Shown here: positions 13,101-24,084 of the stretch, one piece after another
Layout of the letters: every line of letters starts with the position of its first letter
Position numbering within the stretch: the first letter of the stretch is position 1
Origin: Incurvaria masculella
Taxonomy: Eukaryota; Arthropoda; Insecta; Lepidoptera; Incurvariidae
Length of the DNA: 64,000 nt
Reading direction: 5' to 3'
Assembly: GCA_946894095.1 (NCBI GenBank)
Contig: OX335647.2
Coordinates: forward strand, 10,434,001-10,498,000
The notes under the pieces: model-generated
What the model was told of the DNA's origin: nothing
What the model saw: the letters and a program-made list of their open reading frames with translations, nothing else
The model's database searches: none
Made by a program: the position numbers and the translations under genes

Positions 13101-16100
13101 CGCGAAACCTATTCCACAGGTTCAAAAAAGATGAACACAACCGAGTGTCATAAACGATGTTTATGACCCCCCCCGCCTGCTTCTCGGACAGTAACTACGG
13201 AACGAACTCACCTCTCGGACGATGTTCTGCAGCGCTCGGAAGAATTCCGGCGAGGCCTCGTTGTCGCCGCCCTCCGACTGTATGGGCTCCACGATGAGGG
13301 CGGCGACGGGCCGGCCGCACCTCTCTTGCGCCTCGAACAGCTCCTCCACCCGCGCCAGGCTCCTGGACACGACAGGTGATGACCGTCTTACAGAAAAACC
13401 CATAGATTTCGTTTCACATCGACAGTATTTACCCCCTCTTTTAATTATATCTCAAGCCTGGGGTTCACTTAGTGACCATGACAGAACCGTTGGGTCATTT
13501 TTAATTTAATATGTCCTTTTAGTTCATTTACCGTTTACAAAAAATATATAATATTTGACCGCCCTCGAGGAGCCTGGTGTCAATTTAGAAAAGTAGCTGA
13601 TTTGAAATTCATGCAATGGATTTGAGTTCAAATCAGTTAGGTACCAAGGCCATGACATAAGCAAAAACAAAGCAATGATACTATAAATCACTTTCCCTCG
13701 TAAATTAATAGGTCGCCACCGCATTTCCCTATTAACCTCATCAAATCTTGTGACCAAAATGGGAAACGATATTTTTGTGGGTTTTCGAAAATTTTTAAGT
13801 GACAAATTTGTTTATTGCTGCCTCCAGAATCCCCCTCTAAAGCACCAGATGATGTGCATGATAAGTAGTCATAACGCGATAGGCGGCGGCAGGGCGTTCA
13901 GACGCATCTCAAGACTTCACTTATTTTACGAGAGTCCTCCTATAGTTCGATACACGATCTCGTTACTACGACCGAGTGTTCGAAAACTTTCCGTGTGAGT
14001 GCTTAAAATGTAAACTACCTTTTGTCTTCCTCCTGATTTTCCCGCGCAAACTTGTCGAGTGGGTAGCGGTAGCACGGGAACGGGGCGACGGGCCAATCAA
14101 ATGCCGGAATGTCCAACTTGTGAATTGGCTTGGAGCGAGTCGTGGACAGCGAGCCAAACGTTCGGCCGTGGAACGAACCCTGCAATGCATCGTCTTCATT
14201 GCTAACACTGTGATGGGCTCAACACTTCACCGCAGCCTTTACAATGTGATCCAATTGAACAAATAGTCTTCGGGTAAACGCGCAATTGGTTTTCCATAAG
14301 CAATCATTACTTTTGTGGACTGACACGAAAAATCTTGCAGTGTTACGCCCAATGGAGGAACTTTGCAAAAAGACAAACAAGTGTTTACTTGCATAAAAAT
14401 CTTATTTAAATAAGAGTTGAGATATTTACTAATAAGACTAGAATCTACATAATTGTCAGGTAGTTTAGTGTGAGATATTTTTTCTAAGTTTTTGATAAAT
14501 TACATACTTCTTCTTCTACTTTTCAAAAAAAAGTATAAGAACTAACGTTGTTATAAGATTCTCCACAATTTTAGTCCTCATAATTTTTTACGAGTTAAAA
14601 AAGTGGAAAATTACAATTATCGTCCTATCTTTTTTATTATCTTCCGATCAACAGCTGCGTTACCGGTGGAATCCAGTCACCCTTTTCAATTTAGACTACC
14701 AGTGCTCAATATCTAACACCGTGGGAAACTGAAAACTCAAAGAAGCCTGCAGGGATTGGAACCTTTGCGTAACAACACGAAATCCATAACCGTACAATAG
14801 AGACATCGTAAAAAGATTGATTCCACTGTGCCGTACCTACGTATCTACTTCTGTTTCTTCTCAGTGAGCACTCTGTGCAATACCGAAAATCGGAGTAAAG
14901 GAACCAAACTTGAGGTGATGGCTGACACACCTCAAACGACATAATGGTGAGATCAGGAGATCCGGGCGGGCGGTTGATCATGCATGAGTCCATCTCTTCA
15001 GGCGTGAAATTGGGCGCGCCGCCGCGCCTCTTGGTGTTGTACCAGATGAGGGCGGTCTTGAACGCGTTCTCGTTGGAGCAGGAGCCGCACATCATGGTGG
15101 CGGCGCCGCGCAGGCCCGCCGGCGCCGCCGCCAGCAGCACGTCGCGCATCTTGCTCGGCCACTCGCTGCCGGGGAACACGCCCAGCGCTGGACGGTTGAT
15201 CAGCGTTTTCTGATAAAACATCACAATCATTTGTGCCTCCGGGTGAAAGAAAGAAAGGAATTTTATATTGTGCAAATTACATTAAAAAATATACACAGAA
15301 CAATTGAATCTAACAGAGCGAAACTGCACAAAGGCAGACTACTAAAAGTGATTTCTTCCAGTCAACCTTTGCGGTGATGAGGATAAGAATTTAAAATGAA
15401 ATTGTAGTTAATTCGTAATGCGTAAAGGGTGACAGAAACCAATCTATACAAAGGGTGAATTTTTCAAGTGGGCCTTCAGGGCCAAATCCGAAACTATAAG
15501 AAATAGCTAAAAACACTCAAAGGAGTCATGAGACTGATTTTGATAAAAACTAAAACTGCATTATTAGATTTTAGGAAAAATCGTTTTCCTAGCCGGGAAT
15601 CGAACACGTTGATTTTGAGAAAAATAAAGCACCTGTATTATTGCACCAGTCAATAGTGTCGCCTATGAGGAACAAATCCTTTGAAGTATTATCATACAGT
15701 AAATTAAAGGAAATTGTTGAGTTTTAATAAACTGCTTAAAATGTTCAATTATTCATGCATTACCCGTACCTTCACAAAGTGCCTGAACGGCTTGTAGCAG
15801 AGGTACGACCAAGTTAATCTATAGTGTAAGTTCTAAAAATGCAGAGGAACGGTGTTGGGGTGAGTGGTTAGGTACATTACCACAGATGAAGTTGTAATAC
15901 TTGGTCTAGTCACTTTTGATAACTTATTGAAGCGGGCTAGTCAAAAAGTGGTCACACCATATTGGCGGGATCGTCGAAGATTGTGAGCAGCGCGGGGTGG
16001 TTGTAGCCGAGCGGCACGGACGAGATCTGCATGAACGTGTCCAAGAACACGTTGCCGTCGACATCGACGAAGTAGTTGCCGACGCTGCGATTGTAGTCGG

Positions 16101-17282
16101 CGAACAGCTGCACCGAGTTCGCTTGCTGCAATGTTTGAAAAGTCATTTTTGTTTCGTATAAACTATCAAAAACATTACTACCGTATTCATTTTTGCAGGA
16201 ACTACCAGACTAAAGAACTTTACACCTCTCTTACATGACTTACCAAAAAAGGGATATTATGTTTCCCGTATTCAAGTTCATTTACGTATTGTGAGTGAAC
16301 ACAGATAATAAGAGGTCTTTTTTACACTTTTTTTTGCAATTGATATCTTTGTGTGTGAGTTTCTTTAAGCAGTCTTATACAATGTTTCATTTAAATTAAT
16401 TAACCTAAACTTTTGGTAGTCACACTACACATATTATGTCACAAATGGATCTATCCGCGAATTAAATCAATTCAGTAAAGAAGAGCCCACAAGTTAACTT
16501 CACGGGTTTATAGATTTTCTCCATTCACAATAATGAAATAAACACTTAGATCTAAACGCTACTGACAAGCATTTTTTGGTAGAACAGTTTAAGTCAAAGA
16601 ACAAAAAACTTGCCAAGTTCCGTACAATCATACAAAATTTAGCACAAAAAATCACGTTTTTTGTATGGGGGCCAATTTTTATAATTTTTTTATTTTGCCT
16701 ATTTGTTATAGTGGCAAAATAATTACACACTCAGTGAAAATTTCAGCTGCCTACCTATTACGGTTCATGAGATACAGCCCTGTGACAGACGGACGGACGG
16801 AAGGATGGACAGCGGAGGCTTATTAATAGGGTTCCGTTGGCACCCTTTGGGTACAGAACCCTAAAAACAAAAGTCACAGCAATGAAGAAGTTCAAATGGA
16901 TAATATGTATAATATAACTAGTACTACAACACTATTGAACTTGACTTTTATTTAGGGAACACGAGTTATAGGTCCCATGATCACTTACTGAAAACAAAAC
17001 TTTCCCCCGACTGCGACAAGTACCTAATCTAAATAAATTCTCCGATATTTCCATCTTTCGTTCATAAAAAAGTTTTAAATTAATTACTTTTTCTTAAATT
17101 AAATTGACTAATGTTTTCCTTTTTATTTCATAATCATGAATCTTTATGAATGTACCTTGGTACCTGAATTGCGTTAAGTTCGCACAGAAGCTGCTTCGTT
17201 TTGGGCCCCGGGACTTCGTTGGTCTTCACGCAGGGTCCACTAGGCTCATCTTGGGTCGAAAAAGGTCGAGCTTTTATTACAT
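7056..17282 (-). CDS. Gabat: 4-aminobutyrate aminotransferase, mitochondrial (5' end missing)
   Basis: Eight minus-strand exons (17282-17164, 16125-15958, 15209-14931, 14179-14019, 13362-13212, 12603-12446, 11864-11596, 7177-7056) join in frame to 474 residues and a TAA stop. The enzyme is a class-III PLP aminotransferase that converts GABA and 2-oxoglutarate to succinic semialdehyde and glutamate in the mitochondrial matrix. Visible hallmarks are [12 protein letters not shown] near the N-terminus, [13 protein letters not shown] (the family's CxxC iron-sulfur ligands), [36 protein letters not shown] (the Asp that contacts PLP), [10 protein letters not shown] (Schiff-base lysine) and RGRGTFLSF. 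All catalytic motifs are intact. The first readable exon starts in mid-protein behind a splice acceptor, so the exon with the start codon and transit peptide lies farther upstream (above 17282) and was not recognised. The long introns are full of repeats. Confidence 0.93.
7318..7442. repeat. Hairpin repeat in GABAT intron
   Basis: Imperfect inverted repeat with arms of about 35 bp (TAATATTTACGGATATACAG against its complement near 7442) around a TTTCGTCCACCACGTTGCGG loop. Looks like a small palindromic element. Confidence 0.6.
8285..8880 (+). mobile_element. LINE 3' fragment (degenerate RT C-terminus)
   Basis: Frameshifted translation contains [50 protein letters not shown] and farther on RIWNCLPAG. 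This is the C-terminal thumb/connection block of Jockey/CR1-like non-LTR retrotransposons, comparable with the copy at 30.4-31.9 kb. Several frameshifts make it a relic. Confidence 0.7.
9376..9690 (-). mobile_element. SINE copy, minus orientation
   Basis: Starts at the tail (TTATGTTACTGGACATGGATGG) and runs through the shared body (ATGCCAGGACCTTTCC, GAGCACGGCTACATT, CCTACCACCTAG) toward the CATTCGTGACGAAA segment. The tRNA-like head seen at 33.6 kb is missing. Confidence 0.75.
9691..11290. other. GABAT intron remainder
   Basis: AT-rich intron sequence. A short GC-rich patch near 10310-10430 has no recognisable product. No gene seen. The stretches 7443-8284 and 8881-9375 are similarly featureless. 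Confidence 0.5.
11297..11565 (+). repeat. (ACGG)n-associated interspersed repeat, copy 1
   Basis: Begins near GTGCGAGTCGGACTCGCACA, contains a short GACGGACGGACGGAC core, and ends with a GGTGCACGGAACCCTA terminus. Same family as copies near 16.6, 19.5, 20.5 and 58.9 kb. Confidence 0.75.
11596..11864 (-). CDS. Gabat: GABAT exon (C-terminal domain)
   Basis: Encodes [20 protein letters not shown] through RGRGTFLSF to LKKN. Acceptor CACAG and donor GTGAGT; phase 2 in, phase 1 out. Confidence 0.92.
11930..12000 (-). mobile_element. SINE tail fragment
   Basis: TTATGTGATTGGACATGGAT through TTAGCCCAACACA matches the tail of the SINE family. Only about 70 bp remains. Confidence 0.55.
12108..12286. 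mobile_element. MITE with perfect 24-bp terminal inverted repeats
   Basis: Ends CAATGCGATTCAAATAAGAA... and its exact complement at 12263-12286 bound 179 bp inside a GABAT intron. No coding capacity. No target duplication could be assigned. Confidence 0.7.
12446..12603 (-). CDS. Gabat: GABAT exon with PLP-binding lysine
   Basis: Encodes [20 protein letters not shown] and [18 protein letters not shown]. It contains both the PLP-contacting Asp and the Schiff-base Lys region. Donor GTGAGT. Confidence 0.93.
12604..13211. other. GABAT intron
   Basis: AT-rich intron with no recognised repeat or gene. The introns 13363-14018, 14180-14930 and 15210-15957 are likewise without recognisable content. 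Confidence 0.5.
13212..13362 (-). CDS. Gabat: GABAT exon
   Basis: Encodes [16 protein letters not shown]... [20 protein letters not shown] ...NIVRE. Donor GTGAGT; the split Arg codon is shared with the upstream exon. Confidence 0.92.
14019..14179 (-). CDS. Gabat: GABAT exon
   Basis: Encodes [20 protein letters not shown] and the FDWPVAPFP segment to ENQEEDKR. The family motif GxFHGRT is intact. Confidence 0.92.
14931..15209 (-). CDS. Gabat: GABAT exon with CxxC motif
   Basis: Encodes [20 protein letters not shown] ... [20 protein letters not shown] ... DLTIMSFE. Phase 0 at both ends; acceptor TTATCAG, donor GTGTGT. Confidence 0.92.
15958..16125 (-). CDS. Gabat: GABAT exon
   Basis: Encodes [25 protein letters not shown]... 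to DDPANM. Phase 0 at both ends, flanked by TTGCAG and GTGTGA. Confidence 0.92.
16600..16864 (+). repeat. (ACGG)n-associated interspersed repeat, copy 2
   Basis: Diverged copy running from CTTGCCAAGTTCCGTACAAT through GACGGACGGACGGAAGGATG to GGGTACAGAACCCTAAAA. Confidence 0.75.
17164..17282 (-). CDS. Gabat: GABAT first recognisable exon
   Basis: Encodes [20 protein letters not shown] through [20 protein letters not shown], the conserved start of mature GABA-T (PGPKxxxLLxxLNxIQ). It follows GATTGCAG in phase 1, so a further 5' exon exists. Confidence 0.88.
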
Positions 17283-17639
17283 CTGCAATCGCCACCGTTT
17301 TGGGAAAAATCACTTATTACAATTCGGTTAAAGTTGTTATGGTTTAACTTTGTAGGTAGGTAACAGTTTGAGATACCCGTACAGTTAAATATTAAATGTA
17401 TTTTACACAGTCAAACGATCTCTCATCCATATAGTTTATTTTCAGTAAAAAAATTAAAACCCTTTTTTTTTTAAACTAAAAATTTCAAATTTGTAATGTT
17501 TATTTTGGTAGTAAGTTATGGCTTTTCCCGCATTGTGACAGGGGAGAAACTTGGTTTGGAAAAACATGATTTGGAAAAAAAATACATTCGAACACATTTT
17601 TGTTTAAACGTTAATATTTGGGCATACTGAAAGTTTCCA

Positions 17640-18268
17640 GATTCTGATAAATAAAAGCAGATGTTATAGTTGTCATGGCATTTATTATTTTTCAAAGTGA
17701 ATGCCTCACAATAAATGCATTTATGCATTCTTTGGACCCATCTGAAAAAGTAGTTGGACGAGCCTTTCTAAGGACCTATTCGATGGCTTGTGGAACTCGG
17801 GCTCTTAAATCGTAAACCTCTGAGCTTATCCTTAATTCTTGGAAACTAAATTAAGTCATAAGGTGCAAGACCAGGGCTTTATGGCAGATGCGTCAGCATT
17901 TCTACGTTTCAAGCCTTCAAATCCGCATGTGTTAACTTAGCGGAATGTACGGATGCGATAGCTTTGTAAAGGACGACATCGCTTCGAAGACGCTTTTCGC
18001 GAACTTTTTCCATCAAATCAAGCAAGCAAGTGTTTACGTACCATTCCGCAATTATTGTCCTTTGGTCTTCAAGTGATGTTCTGATTTGCCCAAAAAAATC
18101 AACCATTTCCATACCAGTGCTTTGAAAATTCTTAACTTTCTCAAGAAAATATTCAAAAGACTCATTCTGCTGATTAGCTTTTTCTTTCGGTTTAGAGAGT
18201 ATACCCAGGTTTCGTGCCCCTTTTGTCATATTATACGAAAGATCATGCAAAAAGAAATCAGATACTCA
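17640..18268 (-). pseudogene. Decayed mariner transposase
   Basis: The minus-strand open frame 18250-17909 carries MVDFFGQIRTSLEDQRTIIA EWYVN, matching the central part of mariner-type transposases. The stretch where the family has its second catalytic Asp (HDNASxHT) reads YKAIASVHSAK, so that Asp is lost. After a stop and frame change, SPGLAPYDL (family SPDLAP, third Asp also lost) and RMHKCI follow near the C-terminus. There are multiple stops and shifts, so it is non-functional. It lies upstream of the first readable GABAT exon. Confidence 0.75.
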
Positions 18269-18269
18269 A

Positions 18270-19520
18270 AAATTATAATTTCTTTATTTCGGGTATCGAT
18301 GTTCACATTCAACCTGATTTAATATTTCTCGTATCAGAAAATCTTTACTAAGATTTCTAAAAATCGACAACTTAATTTTATTATCATACCTTAGTCTAAA
18401 AATGGAGTACCTTATAAAGCAATAACTTACTCCATGAACATTCCATACAGATTTATTAATTTTAATATTATCCAGAAGTTAGTAGTTCCAGAAACTTTCA
18501 GTATGCTTCACATAGTTACACTTTTGTTTATGATAAAAACTGATATGTTTGAATGTGATATTATTCAAAAAAAATTTTTTTTAGTTTCAAAACAGATTAA
18601 TTATAATTATCTTGATGATTTTTTATCATCAAAGAAATAAATAAGTACACCTGTTTTGTGGGTCAATAATTTCGGTAAAATTTACAGTGATTTTGTCAAT
18701 ATGGGGTGATATCCTTTATTTTATATTGATGTTTCTATCGTTTGAGATATCTTCAATGATCAAAAGTCCTAACTACAACCAAGATACCTTTAAATACCTA
18801 ACTACTAAAAAAATGTTTTTTGAAAATATTTGTCATTTCTTGTTGTTTAACGCAGATTGAACTGAAAATATATTTTGTTTTTCCACCACCTTCTGAAAAT
18901 AATCAATTGCACGACGCATGCATTATGTACCTGGTTACCTAGGCAAATTGATGTACTGGTATTTAGATGGTTCTGGCCAAAGATTTAGATCCCCGGTTCT
19001 GGCAGCTAAACGGACAGACACGATACTAAAAAAATAAGGGTTCCTGGTTTTATCTACGAAATAGTAACTCTAATAAAAAATTGCTTACCGCGAATCAAAC
19101 CCGGTTTTTTTCTTGAGCTCACAGTGAAAACTCTGCGAAACATGACGGGAGACGAACGGAAAATCAATTCACTATCGTTATATTGTCATTGGATCTAGCG
19201 TTCTGCACCGCTCTCGTAAAGACCGTATTGACTACTGGAACTCTATTGGCTTGGGCGAGCCGAGAGCGCGCAACTCGAACAAAACTCGATTCGCGATTCA
19301 AGAGGGGAGTAATGTAGCAGGAAGGAAGCGGTGGGGAAGGGGGCGACGACGCGCGCGGAGCAGAGCGGCAGCGAGCGGGGCCGGGGTGGGGGCAGCGCGA
19401 TGCGCGAGTATGAAAGCACTAGTACCTACTACCTATATACCAATTACTTCCTTGTCCATACAGAGCGCGGACGTTCGCGCGAACTTTTATGCATGTACGT
19501 CTTAGCTGTCAAGAAATAAA
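18270..19520. other. No recognised gene; short GC-rich patch
   Basis: AT-rich, with a GC- and CpG-rich stretch at about 19310-19400. That patch could belong to a promoter or to the unseen GABAT first exon, but no splice-compatible start exon was identified. Confidence 0.35.
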
Positions 19521-19521
19521 A

Positions 19522-19857
19522 CCGGCCAAGTGCGAGTCGGACTCGCACACGAAGGGTTCCGTACCATCTTAACAAAAAAATCACGTTTGTTGTATCGGAG
19601 CCCCCTTTAATTTTATTTATTTTTTAATCTCACCTATTTGTTTGTATAACGGCAAAATAAATACACGCTCTGTGAAAATTTCAGCTGTCTACCTGTTACG
19701 GTTACTGAGATACAGCCCTGTGACAGACGGACAGACGGACGGACGGACGGACGGAAGGACGGACGGACGGAAGGACGGACGGACGGACGGACGGACGGAC
19801 AGCGGAGGCTTAGTAATAGGGTTCCATTTTCACCCTTTGGGTACGGAACCCTAAAAA
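19522..19857 (+). repeat. (ACGG)n-associated interspersed repeat, copy 3
   Basis: Near-complete copy: ACCGGCCAAGTGCGAGTCGG at the start, an (ACGG)n tract at about 19727-19800, and the hairpin AGGGTTCC...GGAACCCTAA at the end. Confidence 0.85.
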
Positions 19858-20074
19858 CGAGAAACGAGCGGGGAGGCAGTTCGCGTCGATGGTCGATTGT
19901 CGCTCTTATTCGCCACCGGGATCTCTCCCGGAGACCTGCGGGAATTCCAAAAACCTGCTGGACTTCTGGGCCGAGCTGGGATGGCTTACCCCACGGAATA
20001 TTGAATAATTGTTCTGTGGCTTACCCTGTCACGCACAATGACCTCTCTGTAGCAGTAGGTTTAGTGCGGACAAT

Positions 20075-20149
20075 AACCGCCCAACTAACTAACCATACTA
20101 AAACTGGTTTAGTCCAGCGGATTAAAGTTAGTCCGCCCACTCTGAATAT
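20075..20149 (-). mobile_element. Partial MITE copy, inverted
   Basis: ACTGGTTTAGTCC... CCACTCTGAATA is an inverted partial copy of the 20176-20287 element, placed head to head with it. Confidence 0.55.
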
Positions 20150-20175
20150 GATTGTATCAGCGATGCTATGAGCCG

Positions 20176-20287
20176 TATTCAGAGTGGACGGACTAAATTT
20201 AATACGCCGGACTAAACCGGTTATTGTATGGTTAGTCCGGTGCTAATCTCGTAATAAGTTTTGCAATGTTTTGACTATCTCTGAATA
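20176..20287 (+). mobile_element. MITE with TATTCAGAG termini
   Basis: 112-bp element starting TATTCAGAGTGGACGG and ending ATCTCTGAATA. Homologous to 147-233. Confidence 0.65.
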
Positions 20288-20461
20288 GTGTTTTCGCTTT
20301 CCCTGCCTCGCGTCAATCCAAATTACTTTACGGCCGCATCATCGATATGGCCGCAACATTCGTTTGTGGGCATTGATACCTACGTGGGGGCGACGACGAC
20401 GATGCGACGCGACAAGACGGGCCGGCGGCGGCGGCGCGGAGGCGGCGCGGCGGCGTACCCT

Positions 20462-20769
20462 TTTTTAGGGTTCCGTACCCAAAGGGTAAAAACGGAACCC
20501 TATTACTAAGCCTCCGCTGTCTGTCCGTCCGCCCGTCCGTACGTCTGTCACAGGGTATAACTCATGAACCGTAATAGGTAGGCAGCGGAAATTTACACAG
20601 AGTGTGTATTTATTTTGCCGCTATAACAACTAATAGGCAAACTAAAAAACAATAAGAATTAAAGGCGGCCCAATACAAAAAACCTGATTTTATTGTGTTC
20701 AATCTTGTATGTACGATAGTACGGAACCCTTCGTGTGCAAGTCCGACTAGCACTTGGGCGGTTTTTTAC
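20462..20769 (-). repeat. (ACGG)n-associated interspersed repeat, copy 4 (inverted)
   Basis: Complement of the family: TTAGGGTTCCGTACCCAAAG at the left, CCGTCCGCCCGTCCGTACG in the core, and GTCCGACTAGCACTTGGGCG at the right. Confidence 0.85.
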
Positions 20770-21876
20770 ATACAAAAACGGAAGCGCCGCGCCGTCGAGT
20801 GAGTTCGGTCACGAATTCTCACTTATGATTTTTCTCATTTCCAACGACACGTAAGAACACCTAGGAACAAACATTTATAAGTCAAAGAATGGAACAAACA
20901 TTCGATGTTGCGCGTTCGAATTTGTAAGGGAAAGTAAATACAGTTAGACTTTATGAAAAACGTCGTAGCTACGCTGCCGTCCCTCGATCTTACTATAAAA
21001 TCAATGCTACCGCCATGCGCCATACGCATCCATACGAATGAATTTCGATCGCTTCTTTCGTCGTTCCATGCTCGCTGCTTGCACCGGTCCACCCACACCG
21101 CGCCATTACCCTCCCGCCGGCCCGCGCGACTCCGCCCACCAGCAGAGCTTTACAAGTGTTTACTCCTATGCACCTCCTAGGTTTCACACTCTATCACAGA
21201 GGACGGAATGTGTTTCACTCTACCAACCGAATCTACACACATCCAGCCTAGTCCAAGACAAGATAAAAATACAATTTCTAAAATTATCGAGTGTAATTTC
21301 AGGGTTATATTCTGGGGCCATTCCGGCACAAAGTGAAAGGCGAGCCGAACAAATATGAGAAGTAGGTAGGTAAATAATAGCATATGTACTTGGCCATCTA
21401 AATTAATAAATAGGTCAGCTAAATTAACAAAATTGTCAGCAAGATGTTCTGCAAGATGCATGGGGTAAAACCACCAGATTTCAGAGCTAAAAGGTAGTAT
21501 AGATATCGGTATAGTTAGATTCTGTATACACGCGATACCGATCTCAGAATAAATTGCTACCGCGCAAAAGCTTCACTAACGAGCGTAAGTAAGCTTTTTG
21601 AGCCTAATAAAGCGAAAGAACCAAAGTTTTCACCACTTCCACTGCGCCACCGCACCACCGCGCCGGCGCGTCGCCGGCTGGTTCAAAGGGAGCCGCTCCG
21701 CTCACCTTGCGACGCATCAGTCTCCCGCCCTCCGGTTGGACGGATCGTACCCTTAAATTCTTTGCCCTTACCTCGGTGCATGAAAAGTCCGTAATAGTGA
21801 CCAAATTATAACACCTCAAAAATAACGAAGTGTTTGCTATGCATTGTTCGTCTCTGCCCACCCCTCCGGGTAGACC

Positions 21877-22552
21877 ACGGAGGAGAGAGGTAGAGAGGCT
21901 AGAAAACGCAGTGTCATATGTACGAGGGGAAGCGGGGGGAAAACACTTCATGGTGGGGTCATGCAATTTTTGCTAAATCCATCTACCGATAGAACCGGTA
22001 TTCTGGTAGCAGCTGTTCCGAGAGCTATTCTTAATGGTTACAAGACTACAAATAGATGGCGCCTATTGCATTTTACCGTTAGTTTTTTTAAATAAAAAAA
22101 CCTTCGAAATTTACATCTATGCATTAGCGCGGATTCAAATAATTTTGATTTAAAAATGTCATAAAAATTTTCATCATGTGATCAACATTTCTTATTGTAC
22201 AAAGAAAATGATTGCGCGCCATCTATCGGCAAATAGCAAGACCGATACATCGAAACAATGTTCGAATATTGACTCAAATTATAAAAATATGATGTGTTTT
22301 ACAGACAAATAAAACGTAATTCCACCTACAGACTTTAGATATGTTTTTCCTGTGTAATGTTTGCAACATTTTACACAAAATCTCACCGTGTAATCGACTG
22401 TTCGCCGAAAATTGTGCCGCAGACCACAATATTGTCACACAACCTAATTGTCGCGAATGACACTAAGCCACGCCTTCTTATCACGTGGGCTGTGACGTAG
22501 AGATCCACTTTGCTTAGACCATCTCCTCTCTACCTCCCTCCTCCGTGGTTCA
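21877..22552. repeat. Region bounded by 25-bp inverted repeats
   Basis: ACCACGGAGGAGAGAGGTAG... at 21877 is repeated inverted, with one difference, ending at 22552. The enclosed about 675 bp is non-coding and contains two AGATGGCGC-like sites in opposite orientation. Probably a degraded DNA element. Confidence 0.5.
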
Positions 22553-22713
22553 GCTGCTCACGCTTAAGAAACTGTCAAACTAGAAAAGATGCCTAATTTT
22601 GGTCTAAGCAGATGACATTTCGCAAGCGACTCACCGACGTAAGTGACATTCAAGAGTGCATCGTCAATGGCGAAGAAAAGTGCTTATTTATCACGACAGG
22701 TGGCATCTTTGAG

Positions 22714-23254
22714 CGGCTCGTAGCCTAGTGGCGCGGGGACTGGCCTAGCGTACAGTCGTTTCGTCTGAAATCTATACACCGGAAATAGAGACAAATTTGA
22801 GATCTCTTTCTGTCATGCTGAAGTCAACCATAGAGTAAAAGGGACATAGGAAATTCTTCTCTTTCCAGTGTATACAATTGAGAGGAAACGACTGTACCAG
22901 AGGTCTGGGCTCAATTTCGACACGCAGCACTGTCTTTCTCTTTCCGATTTCGATAAGTGCATTTCGTCACGAATGCGAGCTGCTCCATGGTTCGGTATCC
23001 ATGTAAAACTGTAAGTCCCCTTCCCCTACTAGGTGGTAGGGTTTAAGCCCGCCCGGGTTGGTACTATCGCATTGAATGAAAAGATGGTCGAAGCGGCAAT
23101 GAAAAATTGTCCGTGTTTTCCATCCATTTCAATGTAGCCGTGCTCATAAAGGGAAGGTCCTGGCATGGCACCTAATTCCTTCAGGAATGTCGTGTATTGG
23201 GCTAATATCATAACGGTAGTTGTGTGGTATTAGCCAGGTCGCATAAAAAAAAAC
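22714..23254 (+). mobile_element. tRNA-headed SINE interrupted by a MITE
   Basis: The head GCTCGTAGCCTAGTGGCG fits a Pol III A box, and GGTCTGGGCTCAATTTC fits the B box. The body continues through ACTAGGTGGTAGGGTT to a GGTATTAGCC...AAAAAAAAA tail. A TA-flanked MITE (22753-22894) sits inside the head. The copy at 33591-33998 is uninterrupted. Confidence 0.85.
22753..22894. mobile_element. 142-bp MITE with TA target duplication
   Basis: The ends CAGTCGTTTC and GAAACGACTG extend into a near-palindrome over most of the element. It is flanked by TA at 22751-22752 and 22895-22896. The TA duplication points to Tc1/mariner-type mobilisation. Confidence 0.8.
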
Positions 23255-23284
23255 TAGGCGACCAGCATATCTACTCAGGAAAAC

Positions 23285-23388
23285 TAAAGCGAGAAGTTCT
23301 CGTGTTCGGTTCTGTCAAACTCTTTGTAGAAAAAACCTTTTTTCTTCATACAGTTTGACAGTGGCGAACACGAGAACTTTTCGCTTTC
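23285..23388. repeat. Palindromic MITE-like hairpin
   Basis: Arms AGTTCTCGTGTTCG... and ...CGAACACGAGAACTT fold back around an A/T-rich loop. No coding capacity. Confidence 0.6.
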
Positions 23389-23617
23389 GCTTTCATTTGG
23401 AATACTGTCCATCAACCATACAAAAATGAACAGAATAGATTTGAACATTTTATTTACTCAATATATGTAATTAAAATGACAAAAATTCCTCAATCGGAAT
23501 AACAAAAATTAATTGTTCCAAAATTTGTGAATCAAATCATGTCGTGGGAAAGAAAATACCACAAAAATATAACCAATACTATTTCGTTAAAAATTGTGTG
23601 CTGGTCAATTACATTAA

Positions 23618-23932
23618 GGATGTTCCGACCCATACAATGTTTTTTTTACACAGAACGCAAAAAGTATTGCATTTTAAGGCACGAATTCGTCAAAAATATT
23701 AAAGATAGCCATAGTAGTTGCAGCAAAAACATATTCACAATTTCAGGTTTATGGTTTCGTTGTAATCAAATAAATTAAATAAATTGTAACAAAACCAATA
23801 ATCCTGAAATTGTGAAATTATTATCGCAGCAAGTAATATGACTATATTAAACTTTTATTATTAATTCGTGGCTTAAAGTGCAATACTTTTTGCGTTATGT
23901 GTGCAAACAACTTTATATGGGTCGGACCAGCC
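23618..23932 (+). mobile_element. TTAA-flanked MITE, uninterrupted copy
   Basis: Starts GGATGTTCCGACCCATACAA and ends TATGGGTCGGACCAGCC. TTAA lies on the left (23614-23617) and TTCA on the right, which I read as a mutated TTAA. Serves as the empty reference for the interrupted copy at 52815-54093. Confidence 0.8.
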
Positions 23933-24084
23933 TTCAAATGTGTTTCAAAACAAACAAAAGTTCTTCTTTTCCTCTAAACCTTATTCTAACTGCATGATCG
24001 AGGACATATTTCATCTAAAAACTTGACAGGAATGACAGTTTTGCCGTTTATAAGGTCAGGTCGCTCATGCGACATCTACAATAG

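Noticed and set aside
19727..19800. Short regular (ACGG)n repeats as a CRISPR-like array
   Set aside because: A simple microsatellite without spacers inside a dispersed eukaryotic repeat.
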